From Flavitalea plasmicola (lineage in GTDB: Bacteria > Bacteroidota > Bacteroidia > Chitinophagales > Chitinophagaceae): DNA of 42,540 nucleotides. Under the pieces are notes generated by a model. The model saw nothing but the letters and a program-made list of their open reading frames with translations. It was not told where the DNA came from and searched no databases. Within the stretch, counting starts at the first letter, position 1, and each line of letters opens with the position of its first letter. The stretch is from NCBI RefSeq assembly GCF_030546645.1, contig NZ_JAUOTO010000015.1, positions 1-42,540 on the forward strand, given 5' to 3'. Of this stretch, positions 1 through 12,100 are shown piece by piece. A program made the position numbers and the translations under genes.

Positions 1-190
1 GCGGGCCCAGCAGCTCCCACACCGATACATCGAAGCAATAGGTCGTCTTCTGTAAGACAGCATCACCGGGTCCTAATGCAAAATATCGTTGTCCCCACTG
101 CATCCGGTTGGAAACCCCTCTATGTTCCACCATCACGCCCTTCGGGCGGCCTGTCGAACCGGAGGTATACATCACATACGCCAGCTCCCC
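1..190 (-). repeat. Copy 1 of diverged A-domain repeat (matches 42312-42501)
   Basis: The first ~190 bases align without gaps, at a constant offset of 42,311, with 42312-42501. Roughly four of five bases match over the first 60, and the encoded proteins share YVMYTSGSTGRPKGVM, GDAVLQKTT and CFDVSVWELLGP. Both encode the core of a Ser-type A domain, on two different NRPS proteins. The alignment simply stops where the window does, so the true repeat is longer. Confidence 0.85.
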
Positions 191-3100
191 GCTGCCAACC
201 TTCACGCCCACCGGACCATCCGCCATACCATCGCCCCACATAAGCCGCACATCTTCCTGTCTCAGCACGTACCGGGCTTCACTATCCGATACCATATAAT
301 TGATCCTTTCTTCAGGATAATCGGGATCTACCGGCACATACGCACCTCCCGCCTTCATGATCCCAAGGATCCCAACGATCATCTCAAATCCCCGCTCCAC
401 GCAGAGACACACCAGCTCCTCACGGCGCAGGCCTCTACCCAGCAGCGCATGCGCCACACGGTTGCTCCGCCTGTCCAGTTCCCCATAGCTCATCCCCTCA
501 CCTCCCGACCGTACCGCCACCGCAGCAGGATATCGAGCCGCCTGCTCCTCAAACAACTGCAGCACCGTATCGTCATTATCCCATCTCCTGGCACCGCTCT
601 CATGGAGGGTCAGCAATTTCTCTTTCTCTTTCTCATCCATCACTGCATCGACGCTTAAAGTCCGCTGCTCATACATGGTGAAAGAGGTGAGGATCCTGAT
701 AAAATACCCGGCGGCACGCTGCAGCTCTTTCTCGCTGTACAGGTCGGTCGCGTAGGAAATACTGACACGTATATCATCGCCTGACTTGATAATCGTAAAG
801 TCAAAAAAGGTGTTGGTATTTTCGTAAAAACTGTCCACGAGAGGCAGCTTTGACTTCGTATTGGCGTGGACGCCCCGGTAGATATGAAAGTCTACAAAAT
901 TAAAAAGGATGTCATACACAGGGTTTACGCCGGAGGCTTCTTCTCCAATGCTTTTAATGATTTCAAAGAAGGACAGCTTATCATAGGCTGTCAGCAACGC
1001 CAGCTTTTCACTGATGCTGTGGACAAGGCCCGCCGGCGCGGTCGCCCGGGAAAAATCCCAGCGGAAAGGGATGGCATTTAAGAAGCAGCCGACGATCTTG
1101 TCTCCGTCCTCTACGGCTGGCCGGCTGTTGGATACCAGGCCGATGACGACCTCTTCCGTATTAACGATCGATCTTATAAGATATAGGAACGCGGAAAAAT
1201 ATACGATCTTGACATTGACCTCCTGCCGCCCCGCAAAGCCGGCCACGGCATGGGCCAGGCCCTCGTCCAGGTCGATGGTAAACCTCCTGGTGACCTTGTC
1301 GCTCTCCAGCATCGCGGACTGCTTGTTAAAGGGCAGGCCCGTCCTTTTATACCCCTCCATCTCACTGGCCCAGAAGTTCCTCGTCTTTTCAGAAATCTTA
1401 TGCCGCTGCTGATCGATGATAAAATCCTTATAAGACGCTTTCAGCAGGCCGGGTCTGAAGGCCGGATCTTCTTTTAGCCTGTAATATACATTGGTCAATT
1501 CTGTCATGAGGGAGGAGTTGCTCCACCCGTCGATGATGGCGTGATGGACAACCCATAATATGCAGTAGTCGTGCTCGTCCAGACGGGCGATGGCGAGCCG
1601 CCACAATCCTGGGTTGGCAAGATCGAAGGATGGCTGGTGATACCTGGCGACGAAGGCCAGCATAGCCTTCCGCTGCTCCTCCTCATCGCGCATGCGCATA
1701 TCCGTGATATCCATGTCTATGACAAATGATCCGCCGGTATGCACGATCTGGACAGGCTCGGAGAAGTCGCCGGTGTTGAAGCTGGTTCGCAGCATAGGGT
1801 GTTTGTCCACCAAAAGGGCAAAGGCATTACGGAAAATATCCAGGTCAAAGGATTCGTCCTCTATCTGGTAAAGGAAGTAATCCTTGAATACGCCGGAAGC
1901 CGCGTGCAGCTGGCTGTGATACAGCATGCCTTTTTGAATATCGCTGACGGAGAACAGGTCTTCCCACCCGGACGGCAGCAGCCGGGAAAGCGTGGGATCG
2001 CCGGTTATCTCCTCGCGGAGCTTGTTGATTGACGGGGATCCCTGCAACAGATCTGCCCGGACAGGGACGGTAGCAACGACCGGTATCTCCAGGCAGCCGG
2101 CCAAGCCAGCAATGGTCTGGTGCTCGAAAATATCCTTTATCTCCAGGCTGGACCCAAAGGTCTTATTGATATCCACCACCAACCTGATGGCTTTGATGGA
2201 ATCCCCGCCGATGGCAAAGAAGTTATCAAAGATGCCGATATCCCCATGTCCCAGCTTGTCCTGCCAGAGGGCAGCCAGCTGTTCTTCGATGGGATTACGG
2301 GGTCCAATGGTTGTCGCACCGGAAGATGTTTCCACCGATCCCAGCTCCGCCAGGTATTTCTTGTCCAACTTTCCGTTGGGTGTGAGGGGCAGCGCTTCTT
2401 CGAGCAGGATAAACCCCGAAGGCTGCATATATTGAGGCAGTGATGCCTGCAGGAATGCTTTCAGCCCGGGCAGGATATCGGGTGTGTCCGTCACGACATA
2501 GCCTGTCAGCTCCTTATCTCCTTCGGCCGTCTGTTTCACCAGGACCACGGCGTCCTTTACGGCATCGTAATCCCGGATACGCGTCTCTATTTCACCCAGT
2601 TCGATACGATAACCGTTGATCTTCAGCTGATCGTCCCGGCGGCCTTTGAATTCGATGGTATCCCCCGGCAGCCATCTTCCCTGATCCCCCGTCCTGTATA
2701 GCCGCTGGCCTTCTTTAAAAGGATGGGGAACGAATTTTTCAGCCGTCAGTCCCGGCAGGCCCAGGTAGCCTTTCGCCAGCCCTTTCCCCGAGAGGCAAAT
2801 CTCCCCGATGGTCCCGCGGGGGAGGATATCCAGCTCCTCGCTGAGGATATATACATCGACGTTATCGATGGGTTTTCCGATTGGAATAGGCGCCGCAGCG
2901 GCAGCTGTCAGCCGGCAGGAAGTAGCCACCACCGTGTTCTCGGAAGGGCCATAGTTATTGACGATCTTATGTTCCGGGTGAAAGGTCCGCAATGTGTCTC
3001 CGCCGGTGAGTATCCACATCTCCTTATCCAGCGGCAGCTGTTGGCGTACCATCTGTTCATACACGGGCGTGGGAAGGAAGACATGCGTAATGGCCTCTTT

Positions 3101-6100
3101 CCGGAGGAATGCCGCAAATGCAACCATATCCAGCCTCAGCGGTTCTTCGATGGGGAATAAGGTGGCGCCGCTGAGCAGGTAAGGCCACAGCTCCCAGACG
3201 GAAGCATCAAAGCCGACACCGGCGTACAGGGTGGCCCTGCTGTCAGCATGGGTCTCAAAAGTCCTTATGTGCCAGCTGCACAGGTTGCGTAGCGATGCAT
3301 GTTCCACCATCACGCCTTTCGGCTTTCCTGTAGACCCCGATGTATAAACGACATACGCCACCTGATCTTCGCAGGCAGGGACCCTATATTTTGAAGCCGG
3401 CTGCGGAAGCCCGTCCAGTTGAAGGTCCATGGCAAATATCTGCCCGTTGAAATACTCCAATACAGAGAACATCAGCTCGCTGGTAGTCAGGACGACCTTT
3501 ATATTTCCATCCTTCAGCATATGATCGATCCGTTGTGACGGCAGGGAGGGGTCGATAGGCACATAAGCAGCTCCGGCTTTCAGCGCAGCCAGGATGGCGA
3601 TGATCATCCAATCGCTGCGATCCAGCAGCACGGCTGACAGGTCATTGGGCTTTACCCCGGATACATCCCGCAGGTAAGCCGCCAGCCTGTCCGACACATC
3701 TTCCAGGGTAGCATAGCTGAGCCTCCGGCCGGCATAGACAATGGCCGTTGCATCCGGCGTTCTTTCCGCCTGAAGGGAGAACAACTCATGCACTGCCAGT
3801 GCGGGGAACGCCGGCTGTGTCTTTGCGGATACGTCCGCCAAGGCAACAACCTGCCCGCCACCTGTCACATCGGCGCCTGAAAGAACAGGCTTTTCATCGA
3901 CGATACACCGGAGAATCCTTTGATAGTAAAGAACAAGGTCATCGATCTCGGCCGCTGTAAAAAGCCCGTCCAGGTAAGCGATTATAAGGAATATGTCCTC
4001 TTTATAACCATCGACGATAAAATTGAAGTTCGTGTTCACTATCTCATAGAAATACACGCCGGACCGGTTGATCTTCGTGTGCTCATGGATCTCTCCCATG
4101 ATATGGAACTCGATATAGTTAAATATGATGTCATATATCGGGTTCTGCATAGTGACCTCTTCACCGATGGCTTTTAGTATGCCTGGCAGCGTGAGCTTAT
4201 CATAGGATTTCAGTTGTTTGACCTTTTGGCTGATGGCGGCCACTGTCGCCGCAGGAGAGGAAGCTTTGTCGAATTTATGACGGAAGGGCACTGTATTCAG
4301 GAAGCATCCGAGTATCTTATCGCCATCTTCCACTTCCGGTCTGCCGCTGGCGACAAGCCCGATGGTAACATCGTTGGCATTGTTGGTATATTTCAACAGG
4401 TATAGGAATGCCGTCAGACAGACCTCCTTTATCGTCACCCCATGACGGACGGCATAGGCACGTATCATCCGCGACAGCTCCAGGCCAAACGGGGTATTGC
4501 GCCTTCCAAATTCTTTCTGGTCCCCGGCGGAAGGAAGGGATTTGTTAAAGGGAAAATCGGCCCGCTCATAATCCAGCAGCTCGTTTTGCCAATACCGGGT
4601 GATCTCCGGCACCTGCTGAAAGCGGAGCTGGTCGATGATAAAGTCCTTATAGCTGGCGCGCAGCCGGGTGACCTTGTAGGCGGCATCGGATTTGAGCCGG
4701 AAATATACATTGCTCAGCTCGGTGAGCAGGGAAGCGTTGCTCCACCCATCGATGATCGCGTGATGGTCAGTCCATAATATTCCCTGTTCATATCCGGATA
4801 ATGCATAAACTTTCATTCTCCAAAGGCCTGGTGAAACGATATCGAAGGGGGTGTCCTTGTCTTCTTTCAGGTCTTGCCTGATCCGTTGCTGCTGCTCCTG
4901 GCGGGACAGCCTGCTGATATCTTCGAAAGGGATGTCCTTTCTCATAGCCGCCGTACGGTGGACTATCTGCACGGGTATCGCGAATTCATTCAGATGGAAG
5001 CTCGTGCGGAGTATCTCATGCTTGTCTATCAATTGATGGAAAGCCTGTACAAACAATGCATGGTCATAAGTGGGGTCTTCGACCTGGAAGAAGAACTGAT
5101 CGCAGTAAATGGCCGACGTGGCATCCGACATATTGTGAAAGACCATGCCGAGCTCGATATCACTCATTGGATAGACATCCTCCCATCCCGCTGGCAGGCG
5201 CTGCGCCAGCGTGGGGTCTGAAAGCAGGCTGGTCTTCAATTGCTCTATGCTGGCTGTGATGCTGTCTTTACCTCCCGCTTGCGCCTGCGCATTCTCCCCG
5301 GCATAACGTATTTGGTCTGCCACGGCCGCTACCGTGGGATGGAGGAACAGCGTCCGCACGTCGACGGCATCCGTCGCTATTCTCTTATTAATGGCCATGG
5401 ACAGCCGAATGGCCTTTATCGAGTCGCCGCCCAATTCAAAGAAGTTGGCATGGATCCCGACATCGTCCCTGGAGAGCACTTCCTTCCAGCATTCCACCAG
5501 CTCCTGCTCCAGGTTGTCCCTGGCTGCCTGGTATTCCGGTCCGGCATATGCCTGCAGCTGCATGTTCAGCAACAGCGCCTTTTTGTCGACCTTGCCACTG
5601 GGTGTCAGCGGGAACTCGTCCAGTACCACAAAATAGGCCGGGATCATGTAAGGAGGAAGGATCGCCATTATTTCTGCTCGTATCGGGCGGACATCGCTGG
5701 TCCCGCTGATAAATGCTATCAGGCTGTAATCGTCGTTCGCCTCTCTTTTGGCCACCACATGCGCCTCTCTGACACCGCTGGTCCGTAATAACGCAGTCTC
5801 TATCTCGCCCGTCTCTATACGGAAGCCCCGTACTTTCACCTGGTGGTCTTTTCTGCCGAGATATTGGATATCTCCATTCCAAAGCCGCATACCGACATCG
5901 CCGGAACAGTACAGGCGGTCTGCAGGATCGTATGGGTTTTGTATAAATCGGCCGGCGGTGAGTTCAGGCTTGTAAAGATAACCTTTGGCAACTCCTTTAC
6001 CCCCCACTACTATTTCACCGGGCACCCCGGCAGGCAGCATCCTGTGCTCCTCGTCCATGATATAAATGCTGGTAGTGGGAATGGCCTGCCCGATATTGCT

Positions 6101-9100
6101 GATGCCTTCCGCGATCTCCTTTCCAGTGATCTTTTTATAGGTGGCGTGCACCGTGACTTCCGTGATGCCGTACATATTGACAAGCTCCACGTCAGGCCAG
6201 CGATAGTGAAAATCCTTTAGCTTGCCGGGGTTCAAAGCCTCACCACCGAATATCACATACCGCAACTGCAGCCTGCAATCCTTTCTCTCCCCGATGGCCT
6301 GCAGCAGATTGCCGAAAAGGGTCGGTATCTGGTTCAGCACGGTGACTCCTTCCCTTTCAAGAAGACGGAGAAAGAGGGAAGGGTTCTGGACAGTATCCTT
6401 GTCAGCAACCACGAGCCTGCCACCATACAGCAATGCGCCGAATATCTCCCAGATGGAAAAATCGAAGCACATGGAATGGAAAAGGGTCCAGGTGTCGGTG
6501 TCTTTGAACAGGAAAGGGAATTGATCGTTTACAAACAGGCGGGTCAAGTTGCCATGGTCTACCACTACGCCCTTGGGCATCCCCGTGGACCCTGACGTGT
6601 AGATGACATAGGCCGGGTCCGCCGGGCCGATAGTACGGGCCGGGTTATACGAAGGACAGGCGGCGATGTCGTCCCATTCCTGACGAAGGAAGATGGTACT
6701 GTCCCTGTCGAGTCCAAATGTTTCGATCATACCCTCATCCTCCGCGATACATGTCCTGATACCTGCATCCTGGATGATATACCGGATCCTTTCCGGAGGA
6801 TATAAAGGGTCCAGCGGTACATAGATAGCGCCTGACTTCATTATTCCGAACATGGCGACCACCGACCATTCAGACCTGTCGACCAGCAAGCCTACGAAGT
6901 CACCCACGCCGATGGCATGTTTGTCATGAAGGTAGCTTGCCAGCTGGTTGGCCCACTGGTTCAGCCGGTGATAGCTCAGCTGCACCGTATTGCAGGTGAG
7001 GGCGATCTTATCCGGTGCAAGGGCCGCGTTGGTTTCAAACAGGTCGATGGGCGTCAATCCCGATGGGTAGGCCGCCTGTTCCTGCCGTAGAAGGGCTTGG
7101 AGTTCTTCCGGGTACAAAAAGTTGATCTCACTGATATCTATTTCCGGCCGGGCAACCGTCGCGGCAACGATCCGGTCTAAATGGCCTGCCAGCTGAACAA
7201 TCCTGGCAGCTGCAAAAAGATCGGTGTTGTATTCTATGTTCAGCTGTAAGCCGCCCGCATGCCGTTGGAAAGTAAAGTTCAGATCGAACTTGCTGGTGTG
7301 GTCTTCCAGGGCAATGCCTTCTATCTCAAAACCGTCTATGGCAAATCCATCGGCCCCGTTGAAATCCGTGTTCTGCAATACCACGCAAATGTCAAACAAG
7401 GGGTTTCTGCCTGCATCTTTAACTGGGTCCAGGTCTTCGATCAATCTATCGAAAGGGTACGTCTGGTTGGCATAGGCCTTCAGACAGGTCTCCCGCACCG
7501 AACGCAGGAGGTCGGTGAACTTTGCATCCTTTGGAAAACGCGATCTCAGGACAATAGTATTGACATAACACCCGATCTGGTGCTCCAGCTCCGGCAGCGG
7601 CCGGCCGGCCACAGGAGTCCCGATGACAATATCTGATTGACCCGTATACTTATAGATCAGCACGTCGATTAGCGATACCAGCACCATGAACAGGCTGGCT
7701 TGCTGCTGCCTGCTGAGCAGGTCCAAAGCAGCGGTCGCCTCCTGGTCAAAAAAATGGCGGAAGGTCTGGCCATGATAGGTCTTGACAGCCGGCCTGGAGA
7801 AGTCTAACGGCAGATTGACTACGGGGGCATTCATCAGCTGTTCTTTCCAATATGTCCGGGAGGCGGCAAGGGTCCCTGCGGCCAGCTCCCGGTGTTGCCA
7901 TACCGAGAAATCCTTGTATTGGATAGGCAAGGGCGGCAAAATATCCTTTCGCCTGCCTGCAGGCGCATGGTAGATACGCACCAGGTCATTGACAAAGACC
8001 TCGCAGGACCAGAAATCCGAAATGATATGGTGCATGCTGAAGAGGAAGATGAATTCCTTATCGGAAAGCTTTATCAATTGCGCTCTCACCAGCGGCCCCT
8101 TGTCGAGATGGAACATCCATGCGCCTTCTTCCCTGAGTCGGGTGGTCGCCAGCATTTCTGCATTGGACTCATGGCTGAGGTCCAGCAGGCTTAGCTTTCC
8201 GGTGGCGCCGCCATCGGAAGCGGATGCGCCGGCCGCTCCACCCTCAGGGTGGATCACCTGTCTCCACGTACCCTCTGCTTCGATAAAGGTTGTCCTCAGT
8301 GCCTGATGCCGCCGGACCACCAGGTCATAGCTTTCCGAAAATCCCGAGATATCCACTGCGCCTTTTATCCGGTATGCCCGGGTGATATTATACGCATTGG
8401 TCTCCTTTCCAATGTGCTGCAAGACCCAGATCCTTCGCTGGCTGTCCGACATTTCATAGCTGCTGCGAATAGGCGCAGGCTGGATGGTCAGCCCGCTCTC
8501 TTCCGCCGTGGGGTTGCATTGGGCATGTATATAGGCCGCCAGCTGCCCGGCCTGGCCGTATTCCAGTAAGGTTTCAAAATCCATGGACAGGCCAAACATT
8601 TCGTTGAGCCTCACCAGGACCCTGGACCCGTTGAGCGAATGGCCGCCAATCTCGAAGAAGTCGTCAGTGGCCGATATATTGGCGTGCCTGAGCACTTCTT
8701 TCCACACATCAATGACATACAGCAGTACCTGGTCCGGCGCCGTAACTGAATAAGCTTCCCGCGGGCCCATGCCGGCGGTCTCATCGCGCATGAGCGTCTC
8801 CGTTGATACACCGGAGCCCGTGCCCCCGCCGTCATCCACCAGGAAGTAGGGATTGGACGACTGGCGAAACAGTGCGTTGGCCACCACCATATTCGGGCCC
8901 TTGAAACCTGCGAGGTGCTGGAAAACTTCCGCCCCTTCCGCGGCAGTGATGGCCTTCAATATTCCCGCGCGCTTGTTGTAGCTTGTCTTGGAGGTGTCCC
9001 TGCCCATGCCCGTGCCGGCCCAAACGGGCCAGTTCACCGAAAGCATGCGCATACCTTTTTCGTGGAAGCAATCGTTTGCAAATGCATCCAGGTAAGCATT

Positions 9101-12100
9101 GGCAACCGTGTATTCCCAACTGTCTTTCTGGGGCACCCATGCATTGAGGGAAGAGGATAATATAAAAAAGTCAGGTTTCAGGATCCCAAAGAGCTTTTCC
9201 AGGTTTTTCACGCCTTCGATCTTAGGTCGTAATACAGCCATGCTCTCTTCTATCGTGCGATGCCCTGCGGCGGCATCCGCCGCTTTCGGTAAGTTCCCCG
9301 CCCCATGAATGATCCCCGTGATCCTGCCATATTCAGCGGCCATGGAGGTAGCTATCGCCCGCATGGCGGGTTCGTCGGCCACATCGGCAGAGCGGTATTC
9401 CACGGAAGAGCCCGCATTTTCCAGATATTGCAGGTCCCTGATCCGTTCTTTCAATCCCTCGTCCCTACTGTTAAGCAGGAGCTCCTCCCATTTTTCTTTT
9501 TCTCCGACGGCAGTCCTTCCGATGATGATAAAATGTCCGCGCGACTGCCGGGCGATGGTGCGGCAGAGCTGCATGCCCATACCCGTACCCCCTCCTGTTA
9601 CCAGGTACACTGCGTCTGGCGGGAAATGATAGGCGGGCAGGCTGTCCGGTGGAACAGCCGTCAGTTGTTTCACATAACGCCGGCCGGAACGGTAGGCAAA
9701 GAACCGGAGATCGTCCTTGTCATTATATTGATACAGTATATATGCTGCAATATCATCGATAGTGTCGGTGTCCGTGTTGAAATCAACGGAGCCGATGACT
9801 GCTCCGGGATAGGCAGACAGCAGGCTTTTGAAAAATGCTTCGGATACGCTGTCGGGGATGGACAGCCGGTCTCCATCGGTCACCCGCTGCCCGTTGAAAG
9901 TAACATTTAAGAATTTTATGCGCCGTTGGAGCCTGCCCGCAAGCGCCTTTGCAAGGAACACCTGGCTAAAGCAGGAGGCATACACATCGTCCGTGGATGA
10001 ATGAAGACGGATGACCCCTGTCAGCTCAATACCTTTCTGCCGAAGCATGTTCTCCAGGCAGGAGTAGTGCGCTTCCAATCTGTCATTGATGATATAGGCA
10101 TCGTCATCCGGCATTTCAAAACCGACACCGTAAGACACCCGGATGCACCGGTTGCCTGCGGCCCGGAGCCTGTCAATAACTATATCCGCAACGCCATGGG
10201 TATCCGCCATGACAAGTATACATTCATCGGTGGGAGCGCTGGTCGGACCTGCGGGAGCATAAAGCGTCCATGCGGGCGTATATTGGTATTCCAGCCGGAA
10301 AGGCGCCGGCTCACCGATCCAGCAGCGCTTCCGGTCGAATTGATAACCGGGCAGCTCGATCCTGCATGCGTTCACCGGAAAATACTGGTTCCAGTCGATG
10401 TCGCTGCCGGCCATATAAGCTTCCGCTATATATCTATGAAACGCGCCGGCGGGGTCCTCATCCAGCGTTACCACCCGGTAGGGGCTGCTTTCCGTCCGGC
10501 ATTCCCGCAATGCGGTGGAAATATCGCCCACAGGTCCCATCTCGAGAAAGTTCACCATCTGCCGGCCTGTCTCCATGTCGATGAGCTTTGCCACCCTGGA
10601 CGCGATATCGCCTGGCGCCGCCGTATCGTCAAAGGCAAGGGCTTTTTGCAGCCCATCCTGCAGGGACGCATCCCCTTTGACCACCGCGATCACGCATTTT
10701 CCGATGCCGTTACCCACCAGGTAATTCGATCTGACACCGACAGATCCCAGCAGCCTGTGAAAGGCATACTGAAAGGCAAATGCATTAAAAGGGCCATTTC
10801 TCATCTCCGTCAGCGCCATGCATTCCCTGAACGCCTGGTCGAATAAGGGATGGCAGGCCCGGAAATGGTCCACCAGCGGAGCCTGGACTGTAATGCCGGA
10901 GTATACGAATATATTCCTGGTCACGCCGGCGGGCCGGCCGCGAAGGGCGGTAGTGGAAAGCCCATTCAACAGCCCATCCGTGGAGGACGCGACAACGGCA
11001 TGCCTGTACGCGAAATGTTTTCTTCCTGTCGCCATCGTATAAGCGATATCCGTCATGGACAACCCGGGATGGGCAAGAAGATGGTCCCGCAACGCGAGTA
11101 TATTGCGCTCGAGAGAGACCTGGCTGCCCCCGGACAGCACCACCGGGAGCTGTTCTTCGACTGCATGTAGCACAGTCTCCCGCACGGGAGCCTCCTCGAG
11201 GACGGCATGGCAATTCGTTCCCATCAACCCAAAAGAGCTGACGCCGGCGATCCTCTTCTTCCCTTCTGCAACTTCCCAATCCCGAAAGGCCGTGTTGACA
11301 TATACAGCGCTATTGGAAAAGTCGATCAGGGGATTGGGCCTGTCGAAATGTAAGGAAGGGAACAACACTTTATACTTCAACGAAAGGATGGTCTTTATCA
11401 GACCGGCCAGACCTGCCACCGTGTCCGTATGACCGATATTCGTCTTGACAGCGGAAAGGGCGCAAAAGCCTTTTCTGGGAGTGTATGCACGAAAGGCAGT
11501 ATTAAGCCCTTCTATCTCGATGGGGTCCCCGATCTTCGTGCCCGTCCCATGTGCTTCTATAAATCCTATATCTTCCGGGTCGATGCCTGCTTTTGACCAG
11601 GCCTTCCTGATCACTTCGGATTGTGCGACGGCATCCGGCGCGGTGAGGCTGGCGGAAAGAGCGCCATCGCTGTTCACGGCCGTGCCCCGGATCACCGCAT
11701 GGATAATATCGTTGTCATCCAGGGCGGCCTGCAGGGGTTTGAGCAGGATACAGGCAACGGCTTCTCCCCCGGCAAGGCCATTGGCCTGCGCAGAAAAGCT
11801 CTTTGCTTTTCCATCAGGAGCCATGACGTCGAAATAATGCTGGTCATGTTCTTTTTCCGGAAGGAAGAGCGAGAGCCTCGCACCACATACCAGGGCATGC
11901 TTGCTATTGCCCAGGATCAAGTCATTACACGCTTCTTCCAGGGCCACCAGCGAAGAGGAACAGGTGGAATCGATGGCCAGTGCTTTACCACGCAGGTTGA
12001 AATACCGGGCGATCCTTCCCGCCGTCATCGCGTTCATGTTACCCGCCACCAGGGTGGCATCCCGCACTACGGCGAGCCGGTGATAATCCAGGTTGACATC

